The notes under the pieces are model-generated. The model ran no database searches. It was not told where the DNA came from and was given only the letters and a program-made list of their open reading frames with translations. A stretch of 20,026 nt of DNA, from NCBI GenBank assembly GCA_964431205.1, contig CAYSIX010000054.1:1-20026 (forward strand), given 5' to 3'. The number at the start of each line of letters is the position of its first letter. The stretch's first letter is position 1. Below, piece after piece: positions 1-5,682 of the stretch. The position numbers were made by a program, and so were the translations under genes. The DNA is from CAYSIX01 sp964431205. Its GTDB lineage: Bacteria; Planctomycetota; Phycisphaerae; Phycisphaerales; Phycisphaeraceae.

Positions 1-458
1 GGACTCTATTGAGCGAGAGCGTCGGCGTCGCGAAGAAGTGGTACACCTGGCGGGTTCAGACGAACCGCGAGGAGACGGTTCGCGAGGGCCTCGAAACGCG
101 GGTGCGCGCGGCGGGGATGGGAGCGGGGATGGTGGTGAACCCGCCGACGCCGGTGTCGCGGATGGCGGACGTGATCGGCCCGCACCTGCCGGAGCTGGCG
201 CTGGTGCTGGTGATGAGCGTGAACCCGGGGTGGTCGGGCCAGCGGTTCATGCCGGAGGTGCTGGACAAGACGCGGTGGGCGCGGCAGCGGGGGGGCGAGC
301 GGCTGCGGGTGGAGATGGACGGGGGGATCAATGTGGAGACGGCGGGTCAGGCGGTGGGCGCGGGGGCGGACGTGCTGGTGTCGGCGTCGGCGTTGTTCGG
401 GGCGTCGGACCGGGGAGCGGTGATCGAGGCGTTGCACGGGGCAAAGTCGCAGGTCTGA
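1..458 (+). CDS. rpe: Ribulose-phosphate 3-epimerase C-terminal half joined in frame to a NusG-like N-terminal segment (5' partial, possible chimera)
   Basis: The frame is open from the left edge (first full codon at 3) and stops at 456-458. From about nt 110 on it is clearly the C-terminal half of ribulose-phosphate 3-epimerase, the pentose-phosphate enzyme that interconverts ribulose-5-P and xylulose-5-P: it carries VVNPPTPV, the signature MSVNPGWSGQRFMPEVLDK, then EMDGGIN and GADVLVSASALFG. The part before it (nt 33-110) does not look like an epimerase, which should show its GAD..TVH.EA region here. It reads KKWYTWRVQTNREETVRE followed by GLETRV, which resembles the start of the NGN domain of the transcription factor NusG. 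The junction falls near RAAGMG, a string that would fit both families. It may be a misassembly at a sequence end, a real in-frame recombination, or a divergent epimerase. The epimerase part is certain; the NusG reading is by eye. Confidence 0.8.
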   Translation, partial: TLLSESVGVAKKWYTWRVQTNREETVREGLETRVRAAGMGAGMVVNPPTPVSRMADVIGPHLPELALVLVMSVNPGWSGQRFMPEVLDKTRWARQRGGERLRVEMDGGINVETAGQAVGAGADVLVSASALFGASDRGAVIEALHGAKSQV

Positions 459-911
459 TCCGGCCCTTCGCTTGCGCTCAGGGCTCGGCTTGCCCGCGCA
501 TCCGCGACGGCCTGGGGGAGGGTGAGGCGGTCGCGCGTTCTGTGCGGGCTGGGCAGGCCGTCGGTGAGGGGAAAGCCGTAAATCTGAGAGGCGTGTGGTT
601 GCCACGACGGTCCGCGAATCGTTGGATCGTGGTGGCCTGTGCGGGGAATCGCAACGGGGCGGCGGTCGGGCGTCGCGTGATCGAAGGGGAAAGCGGCGCA
701 GGTCCGGTTAAGTCGATGACGGCTCGAGACGATGAGCAGAGCGTGTGCGAGACAGCCGCGGGACCAGCCGCGGAGGGGGAGGCGTCGCACGCGGGAGCGT
801 GAAGCGGTCGGGGTGGTCCCGGTCGAGCAAACGAGCGGCGGGCCTGCGTGGGCCCGGTCAGCACGGGACGGGTTACTGGTTGGTCCCAGGCACTGAACAG
901 GAGATTTTTCC
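459..911. other. Intergenic region upstream of the pilin gene
   Basis: These 453 bases between the epimerase stop and the pilin start show no convincing coding frame. They hold a copy of a small GC-rich repeat just after the stop (466-494), a short direct repeat CAGCCGCGG at 753-761 and 765-773, and a few hairpins near the pilin, such as GGGCC-N5-GGCCC around 851-866. A clear Shine-Dalgarno AGGAG lies at 899-903, 8 bases before the pilin ATG. I cannot fix a promoter: no good -35/-10 pair and no sigma-54 -24/-12 element is visible. The pilin mRNA may have a long structured leader. Confidence 0.6.
466..494 (+). repeat. Small GC-rich intergenic repeat, divergent copy
   Basis: The stretch contains TTCGCTTGCGCTC and then GCTCGGCTTG. 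It resembles the element seen at 1500-1520, 1995-2022 and 2685-2712 (core CGCTGCGnnCCGGCTTG) but has extra bases in the middle. It lies a few bases after the epimerase stop codon. It is the weakest member of the set. Confidence 0.35.
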
Positions 912-1424
912 ATGTCGGCACGCAAGCTTCGAGCACAAGGTTTTACACTCGTCGAAATCCTGATTGTGGTGGTGATCCTCGGCATCCTGGCCGCGATCGT
1001 CATCCCCCAGTTCACCAACGCGTCGGAGACGGCCAAGGCCTCGAGCCTGGTGTCCCAGTTGCAGACGATCCGCAGCCAGCTCGAGCTGGCGCAGATCCAG
1101 CACAACGGGACGTATCCGGACCTGGTGGCGAACCAGTGGACGCCTATGACGGACGAAACTGAGCCGGATGCGGCCTACACCGCGGGCGATAACTCGGGGA
1201 ATGAGGTCGGCCCCTACCTCCAGCAGGACCCGGGCAACCCGTTCGCGGCCGACCCGAACAACCCGACGGTCGTGGCAGCGGACGACAGTGAGGCGTGGAG
1301 CTACAACAACGCGACGGGTCTGCTTCGCGCGGTGGTGGATCTGACCGCCGCTCAGGCCGACTCGCTGGGTTTGGCCGTCGGCACGACGGCCGACACGGAC
1401 GGCGACGTGATCCTGGCCCCGTAA
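912..1424 (+). CDS. Type IV pilin / GspG-like major pseudopilin
   Basis: The 170-residue product starts with a short basic leader (residues 1-10) followed by the class III cleavage site G10|F11 and the helix FTLVEILIVVVILGILAAIV, with the conserved Glu at position 5 of the mature protein (E15). Prepilin peptidase would cut and N-methylate it, and the mature subunit would form the pilus or pseudopilus fibre. The globular part is short and ends with a QQDPGNPF segment that recalls the region near the calcium loop of GspG. The start is set by AGGAG 8 bases upstream. A strong terminator follows at once, so it is probably its own transcript, as expected for an abundant major pilin. Major pilin versus GspG-type pseudopilin cannot be settled by sequence alone; the pilM-N-O context favours a type IV pilus. 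Confidence 0.93.
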   Translation: MSARKLRAQGFTLVEILIVVVILGILAAIVIPQFTNASETAKASSLVSQLQTIRSQLELAQIQHNGTYPDLVANQWTPMTDETEPDAAYTAGDNSGNEVGPYLQQDPGNPFAADPNNPTVVAADDSEAWSYNNATGLLRAVVDLTAAQADSLGLAVGTTADTDGDVILAP

Positions 1425-1459
1425 CCGCGGCCGAGTCCGACACAACTCGTTTGACACGA

Positions 1460-1488
1460 CTGCCGCGGCACGCGCCGCGGCAGTTTTT
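1460..1488 (+). terminator. Rho-independent terminator of the pilin gene
   Basis: A perfect 10-bp stem, CTGCCGCGGC (1460-1469) and GCCGCGGCAG (1474-1483), with an ACGC loop, is followed directly by TTTTT. It lies 36 bases after the pilin stop and separates the pilin from the downstream assembly genes. Confidence 0.92.
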
Positions 1489-1499
1489 CATTGGCAACA

Positions 1500-1520
1500 C
1501 AAGCCGGGGCGCAGCGAGGC
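1500..1520 (-). repeat. Small GC-rich intergenic repeat, inverted copy
   Basis: On the - strand this reads GCCTCGCTGCGCCCCGGCTTG, written here in two pieces as GCCTCGCTGCG and CCCCGGCTTG. It matches the copies at 1995-2022 and 2685-2712 with few changes but in the opposite orientation. It sits 12 bases after the pilin terminator. Confidence 0.55.
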
Positions 1521-1587
1521 ACGAACGGAGCCCCGGGTACTTTCCCCGTCCGAATAACCGTTACGGGCGACGATCTTGTGCACGGGT

Positions 1588-1603
1588 GGGGACGTCCGTC
1601 CCC
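1588..1603. repeat. Near-perfect inverted repeat upstream of the small membrane protein gene
   Basis: GGGGACG (1588-1594) and CGTCCCC (1597-1603) are separated by only two bases (TC). The very short spacer makes a hairpin unlikely and an operator for a dimeric regulator more likely. It lies about 90 bases before the ATG at 1693. The regulator is unknown. Confidence 0.5.
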
Positions 1604-1641
1604 TCAGTCGCGCCCTGATCTGGTCGATGTCAACGCTGTGC

Positions 1642-1660
1642 GTCCCGGATCCCCCGGGAC
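1642..1660. repeat. GC-rich hairpin just upstream of the small membrane protein gene
   Basis: GTCCCGG (1642-1648) and CCGGGAC (1654-1660) flank a 5-base loop. No T tract follows, so it is not a standard terminator. It ends about 20 bases before the ribosome binding site AGGAG at 1681-1685 and would lie in the 5' leader. Confidence 0.5.
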
Positions 1661-1692
1661 CCTTGTGGCTTGGTGTGCCCAGGAGCAAGCTC

Positions 1693-1971
1693 ATGCGAAC
1701 GATTGGTTACCTGAACACGGTGCTGACGGTGCTGGCGGTGTTGTTGACGCTGAACCTGTGGACGGCCTGGGCGACGACGCCGGGCGGCGAGGCGCTGTCG
1801 CTGACCTCGGAGGCCGCGGCCCAGCCCGAGGGTCTGCCCAACGCGGCGGCGCAGCGCAAGGCGATCCTCGACGAGCTGAAGCGGCTGAACGTGTCCGTTT
1901 CGGCGATGCAGGGCACGCTGACCGACGGGTCGATGCGGGCGCGGATCGAGATGCCGGCGTCGGAGAATTGA
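1693..1971 (+). CDS. Small hypothetical one-helix membrane protein between two pilin genes
   Basis: The product is 92 residues long. I chose the ATG at 1693 because AGGAG lies 7 bases upstream and the protein then begins at once with a hydrophobic helix (about residues 5-28, YLNTVLTVLAVLLTLNLW); the frame is open further upstream but that part is Pro-rich and lacks any family look. After the helix comes a polar linker, then a short amphipathic helix (RKAILDELKRLNVSVSAMQG) and a short end (ARIEMPASEN). I do not recognise the family. Its place between two pilin genes suggests a small accessory protein of the pilus machine, but no activity can be read from it. Confidence 0.72.
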   Translation: MRTIGYLNTVLTVLAVLLTLNLWTAWATTPGGEALSLTSEAAAQPEGLPNAAAQRKAILDELKRLNVSVSAMQGTLTDGSMRARIEMPASEN

Positions 1972-1994
1972 AACGTGGGGAAACCCGAAGGTGT

Positions 1995-2022
1995 GCGGCT
2001 GCGTCGCTGCGGTCCGGCTTGG
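1995..2022 (+). repeat. Small GC-rich intergenic repeat
   Basis: It reads GCGGCTGCGTCGCTGCG followed by GTCCGGCTTGG and matches the copy at 2685-2712 at 24 of 28 positions. It lies 24 bases after the stop of the small membrane protein gene, in the gap before the second pilin-like gene. A further short piece, CCCGGCTTGAGA at 2094-2105, repeats the end of the element just before that gene's ribosome binding site. Confidence 0.6.
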
Positions 2023-2128
2023 ATGGAGCGTGCGACCCACCTGAATGGAGGCGTCCGCGGGGCGTCGCCCCGTGGCTCATCCGATGATCGCGACCCGGCT
2101 TGAGATGAGGCAGGAAGGAGCATCGCAG

Positions 2129-2656
2129 ATGTCGAGATCGACACGGTCGGTGCGATCGCGTCTCGCGTACACGCTGATCGAGGTGCTCGTCGTGGTGACG
2201 ATCATCGGGATCGCCAGCGCGATCGTGGTGCCGCACATGCTGCGTTCGGGCACGCTGGGCGTGCAGGCCGCGGCGCGGATCATCGTCGCCGATCTGATGT
2301 TCGCGCAGAACGAGGCGATCGCGGCGCAGGCGGCGCGGCGGGTGTACTTCGACGTGGCGAACAACCAGTACCGGATCGCGGCGTACGACGTCGGCACCGG
2401 GACGTGGGAGACGATCCACGTCAACTGGATGAGCGGCGGGGGCGGCAACTACGTGATCGACTTCGACGCGGACACGCGCTTCCAGGGCGTGGAGCTGGTG
2501 AGCACGTCGTTCGATCTGGGCGGCGACCCGGCGCTGGAGTTCGACGACCTGGGCGCGCCCAGCCAGGGCGGGAACGTGGTGGTGCGGTTCGAGAACACGC
2601 GGTACCGGATCAGCGTGGCGGCGTTTACCGGGCGGGTGACGGTGGAGGAGATCTGA
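2129..2656 (+). CDS. GspH-like / minor prepilin protein
   Basis: The product has 175 residues with a prepilin-type N-terminus: a basic leader, then YTLIEVLVVVTIIGIASAIV with the conserved Glu of the mature protein, then a GspH/FimT-like head (AARIIVADLMFAQNEAIAAQ, a typical spine for this family, and a beta-rich end). The start at 2129 follows AGGAAGGAG (2112-2120) at good spacing; upstream in-frame ATGs give a leader unlike any prepilin. The residue before the cleavage point is Ala (SRLA|YTLIE) where Gly is usual; Ala is tolerated by some prepilin peptidases. It is probably a minor pseudopilin that primes or caps the fibre and not the main subunit. Confidence 0.9.
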   Translation: MSRSTRSVRSRLAYTLIEVLVVVTIIGIASAIVVPHMLRSGTLGVQAAARIIVADLMFAQNEAIAAQAARRVYFDVANNQYRIAAYDVGTGTWETIHVNWMSGGGGNYVIDFDADTRFQGVELVSTSFDLGGDPALEFDDLGAPSQGGNVVVRFENTRYRISVAAFTGRVTVEEI

Positions 2657-2684
2657 GGCACACGGGCGCGGGGCCCGGGGCGGC

Positions 2685-2712
2685 GCGGCTGCGCCGCTGC
2701 GTCCCGGCTTGA
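2685..2712 (+). repeat. Small GC-rich intergenic repeat
   Basis: It reads GCGGCTGCGCCGCTGCG followed by TCCCGGCTTGA and lies in the gap between the GspH-like gene and pilM, ending 8 bases before the pilM ribosome binding site GGGAGG. Its first part, GCGGCTGCGCCGC, can fold on itself. It is the best match to the copy at 1995-2022. Confidence 0.6.
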
Positions 2713-2731
2713 GAGGTCCAGGGAGGCGACA

Positions 2732-3865
2732 TTGCTCGCACGCCGATGGCCAAGGGCGAGCGGGGAGATCGGCATCGACGTGGGCACGCGTCAGGTGCGG
2801 ATGCTGCAGCTTGCGCGTCGCGGGTCGGGGTGGGCGGTCGCGGCGGCGGCGTGCGAGCCGCTACCGACCGAGCTGAGCGGATACGGCGAGGCGTTTCATC
2901 GCGAGGTGGCGGTGGCGATCCGCCGCATGCTCGGCCGCGGTCGGTTCCGAGGTCGGCGTGTGATCAGCGCGCTGCCGTCGGGGATGGTTCGGTCCAAGAG
3001 CGTACGTCTGCCGGCGATGCCCGCCGACGAGCTGGCCGCCGCCGTGCGATGGGAAGCTTCCGATCGGCTGCGCCTGGGCGCCGACGAGGCGATGATCCAG
3101 CACATCGACGCCGGCGAGGTCCGCCAGGGCGACGAGCTTCGCCGCGAGCTGATCGTCATGGGCGCGCCGACACGGCTGATCGAGCAGCACGTGGCGGCGT
3201 TGACCGCGTGCGGGCTCGAGCCGGTGGCGGTGGACGTGATCCCCGCGGCGCTGGCGCGTGCGGCGGCGATGCGTGAGGCACCGACGGGCACGGCCCCGGA
3301 CGACACGGCGCCGGCCGTGATCCTCGACGTCGGCCACGCGACGAGCAAGGTCGTCATCGCGCACGGCGGGCGGGTGATCTTCTTCAAGCAGATCGACGTG
3401 GGCGGTCGCGACCTCGAGCGGGCCGGGGCCGAATCGCTGGGCATGGCGGTCGAAGAGGCGCGCCGGCGCGGGCCGGTCGCGACGCAGGGTCCGGACGGTT
3501 CGGCGCTCGGTGAGCCGGACGAAGCGGTGACGGCGCAACTGACCGAGGTGGGCCGCGAGCTGGGCCTGTGTCTGCGGTACTACAGCGTGACGTTCCGGGG
3601 GCGTCGGCCGGATCGGGTCGCGCTGGTGGGCGGGCGGGTGTTCGATCCCGGGTCGGTCGCGCGGCTGAGCGAGGCGAGCGGGGCAACGGTGTTCGTCGTG
3701 GATCCGTTCGAGGGGCTGGACGTGCCGGCGTCGCTGCGGTTGCCGAGCGAGGCGGGCGAACGGGGGGCGTGGGCGGTGGCGTTGGGACTGGCGGCTCGTG
3801 GCCGCGGGCCCGCCTCGGTGAGACGGGACGCGTCGCGTCGGGACGGGCGGAAGGAGGCGGCATGA
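2732..3865 (+). CDS. pilM: Type IV pilus assembly protein PilM (actin-like ATPase fold)
   Basis: The product has 377 residues and the actin/FtsA-like fold of PilM, which sits on the cytoplasmic face of the inner membrane and holds the N-terminus of PilN. Visible marks are the first phosphate loop EIGIDVGTRQVRMLQL (residues 12-27), the second phosphate motif LDVGHATSKVVI (from about 198) with a following QIDVGGRDLE stretch, and VALVGG near residue 297. The start is a TTG at 2732 with GGGAGG 5 bases upstream; there is no in-frame ATG before the first motif. The stop overlaps the pilN start in ATGA, so the two are translationally coupled. PilM and PilN are split here, unlike the fused GspL of type II secretion, which argues for a pilus. 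Confidence 0.93.
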   Translation: MLARRWPRASGEIGIDVGTRQVRMLQLARRGSGWAVAAAACEPLPTELSGYGEAFHREVAVAIRRMLGRGRFRGRRVISALPSGMVRSKSVRLPAMPADELAAAVRWEASDRLRLGADEAMIQHIDAGEVRQGDELRRELIVMGAPTRLIEQHVAALTACGLEPVAVDVIPAALARAAAMREAPTGTAPDDTAPAVILDVGHATSKVVIAHGGRVIFFKQIDVGGRDLERAGAESLGMAVEEARRRGPVATQGPDGSALGEPDEAVTAQLTEVGRELGLCLRYYSVTFRGRRPDRVALVGGRVFDPGSVARLSEASGATVFVVDPFEGLDVPASLRLPSEAGERGAWAVALGLAARGRGPASVRRDASRRDGRKEAA

Positions 3866-4545
3866 AGGAAGTGAACTTCCTGCCTCCGAGTTACCGCCGG
3901 CAACGCGCCAAGCGGCGCAGCGCCCGGCGTCTGATGGTTGTGGGGCTGGTGGCGCTGGCGGGGGTGCTGGTCTGGACGGGGATCGAGCTGCGGCAGAACG
4001 CGGTGTTGCGACGCGCGGCCGAGGCCCTGGAGCTGCAGGTTCACTCGGTGCGTGATCAGTTGAACGAGGTGGTCTCGCTGCGGCGTGAGCGTGAGGTGCT
4101 GAGGCATCAGGTACGGGTGCAACAGGAGCTGGCGTTGCCGCTGCACCCGACGGAGCTGCTGGGGATCCTGGCCGAGCGCCTGCCGGAGACGGTCGGGACG
4201 CTGCGGCTGAGGTATCAGACGGTGCGGCCGAAGCCGCAGACGATCGAAGAGGCGCAGCGCGAGGAGCGTGAGCGAGGCGAGCGGAACCCAAAGCCGGCGC
4301 GGGCGGCGGGCGAGTGGCGGATCGAGCTGGAGCTGGTGGCGTTCGCGCCGGACGACCTGGTGGTGACGAACGTGGTGGAGGCGTTGAGTCGGGACCCGCT
4401 GTTCAGCCGGGTGTCGATGAGATACAGCCGTGCCGCGGAGGTTCAGGGGGTGATGGGCCGGGAGTTTCAGATCGAGCTGGAGACGGACCTGAATCGTCGG
4501 TTCGTTCGCCGGCGTCTGGCCGAAGGAGCCGCGGATGTGGATTGA
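3862..4545 (+). CDS. pilN: PilN-like inner-membrane alignment protein
   Basis: The product has 227 residues. It starts with KEVNFLPPSYR, which matches the short cytoplasmic NLLP-type tail that PilN inserts into PilM. A transmembrane helix follows (about residues 24-43), then a coiled coil (about 45-90) and an alpha/beta ferredoxin-like periplasmic domain (about 95-215). Residues 125-150 form a charged Glu/Arg-rich insert. It would pair with PilO in the periplasm. The ATG overlaps the pilM stop by 4 bases and AAGGAGG sits just upstream; the end overlaps pilO by 11 bases. Confidence 0.88.
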   Translation: MKEVNFLPPSYRRQRAKRRSARRLMVVGLVALAGVLVWTGIELRQNAVLRRAAEALELQVHSVRDQLNEVVSLRREREVLRHQVRVQQELALPLHPTELLGILAERLPETVGTLRLRYQTVRPKPQTIEEAQREERERGERNPKPARAAGEWRIELELVAFAPDDLVVTNVVEALSRDPLFSRVSMRYSRAAEVQGVMGREFQIELETDLNRRFVRRRLAEGAADVD

Positions 4546-5083
4546 TCGGGCACAGGTCAAGCCGACGCTGATCGGGGTGGTGGTGCTGGGGCTGACCGCG
4601 GCGGGGATGCTGGTGCCGACGTACTGGCAGCGATATGAGCTGGAGTCGAGGCTGGCGGCGGCGCGTCACGAGCTGGGGATGGACGTGACCGAGAGCGCGG
4701 GGATCGGGAAGCTGACGCGTGAGGTGCTGCGTCTGCGAGAGATCAGCGACGGGGCGCAGCGACACGTGCCGGAGGAGCCGGAGCTGGGCGGGGTGCTGCG
4801 GACGCTGCACGCGGCGTTGGGCCGGCACGCGGCGGGGTCGGCGGAGGTGTACACGAAGCCGACCGAGCACTACGCGCACTTCAGCGTGATCCCGATCGCG
4901 GTGGAGTTCGAGAGCACGTTCCCCGGTTTATACAAGATATTGGAGCGGATGGAGGCGGACCGGAGGCTGATGCGCCTGGAGCGGCTGGAGGTCGAGGCGA
5001 GGCCGGACGGCCTGCACCGGCCGCTGCGGGCGCGGATGCAGGTGAGCACCTTCTACGCGCAGGGACGGGCGGAAGAGCGATGA
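4535..5083 (+). CDS. pilO: PilO-like inner-membrane alignment protein
   Basis: The product has 182 residues: a short cytoplasmic tail, a transmembrane helix (about residues 10-30, TLIGVVVLGLTAAGMLVPTY), a coiled coil (about 31-80) and a compact alpha/beta periplasmic domain with the PilO-like run PIAVEFESTFPGLYKILERM. PilO forms a heterodimer with PilN and links to PilP. The start lies inside the end of pilN (11-base overlap), with AAGGAG about 8 bases upstream, and the end overlaps the next gene in ATGA. Assignment rests on order, topology and this pattern, since the family diverges fast. Confidence 0.87.
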   Translation: MWIDRAQVKPTLIGVVVLGLTAAGMLVPTYWQRYELESRLAAARHELGMDVTESAGIGKLTREVLRLREISDGAQRHVPEEPELGGVLRTLHAALGRHAAGSAEVYTKPTEHYAHFSVIPIAVEFESTFPGLYKILERMEADRRLMRLERLEVEARPDGLHRPLRARMQVSTFYAQGRAEER

Positions 5084-5646
5084 ACCGGGCGTGGCTGATC
5101 CAGCAGTGGCGACTGTTGACCGCGGACCGCCGCAAGGCGGGGCTGGTGCTGTCGCTGCTGGCGGTGGGGTTGCTGCTGTGGGGCCGGCTGCTGCTGAAGG
5201 AGGTGCCGCGGGTGGCCACGGCGGACCCGGAGGCGAAGGCGAAGGCGAGTTCGGACGGGGGCGAGGGGTCGGGCGATGACGCCGACGCGCGGGCGCGGAT
5301 CGAGCGTCCGGTGGAGGTGCGGCTCGACCCGCCGCGGCGCCTGCCGCGCGACCTGTTCGTGTTCGATCCCAACCCGTACAGACGGACCGGGTCTCCATAT
5401 TCCCCCAGTCTGCCGGAAAAGTCCGACCGAGAAGCGGACGATCAGGAGATACGTGTGGCGGCGGCGCGGGACGCCGCGGCCGGGTTGATCCTCGGCAGCG
5501 TGATGCGAGGACCCCGACCCCGGGCCGTGATCAACGGCCGCGTGCTGGCCGAGGGCCAGTCGATCGAAGGGTTCGTGGTCCGGCGGATCGGTCCACGAGA
5601 GGCGCTGCTGGAACGGGACGGCCTGGTGGTTCGCCTGAGGATGTGA
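5080..5646 (+). CDS. PilP/GspC-like periplasmic linker protein
   Basis: The product has 188 residues: a basic N-terminus, one transmembrane helix (about residues 21-39, AGLVLSLLAVGLLLWGRLLL), a long Ala/Asp/Glu-rich and Pro-rich linker, and a small beta-rich end (about 134-188) with the pattern LILGSVMRGPRPRAVING then GQSIEGFVVRRIGPREALLE. That pattern is the homology region shared by PilP and GspC, which contacts the N0 domain of the secretin. It is anchored by a helix like GspC and not a lipoprotein like classical PilP. It overlaps pilO by 4 bases and ends 36 bases before pilQ, as expected for the link between the inner-membrane complex and the secretin. Confidence 0.8.
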   Translation: MNRAWLIQQWRLLTADRRKAGLVLSLLAVGLLLWGRLLLKEVPRVATADPEAKAKASSDGGEGSGDDADARARIERPVEVRLDPPRRLPRDLFVFDPNPYRRTGSPYSPSLPEKSDREADDQEIRVAAARDAAAGLILGSVMRGPRPRAVINGRVLAEGQSIEGFVVRRIGPREALLERDGLVVRLRM

Positions 5647-5682
5647 CGGATCGGCCCAGTGGTGGCTTGCAAGGAGTCGAAC

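Noticed and set aside
820..911. Cyclic-di-GMP riboswitch (GEMM type) before the pilin gene
   Set aside because: GAGCAAACGAG and GGGTTACTGG faintly recall parts of the motif, and the context would fit, but the conserved GGGACGCAAAGCC core and its stem order are absent.
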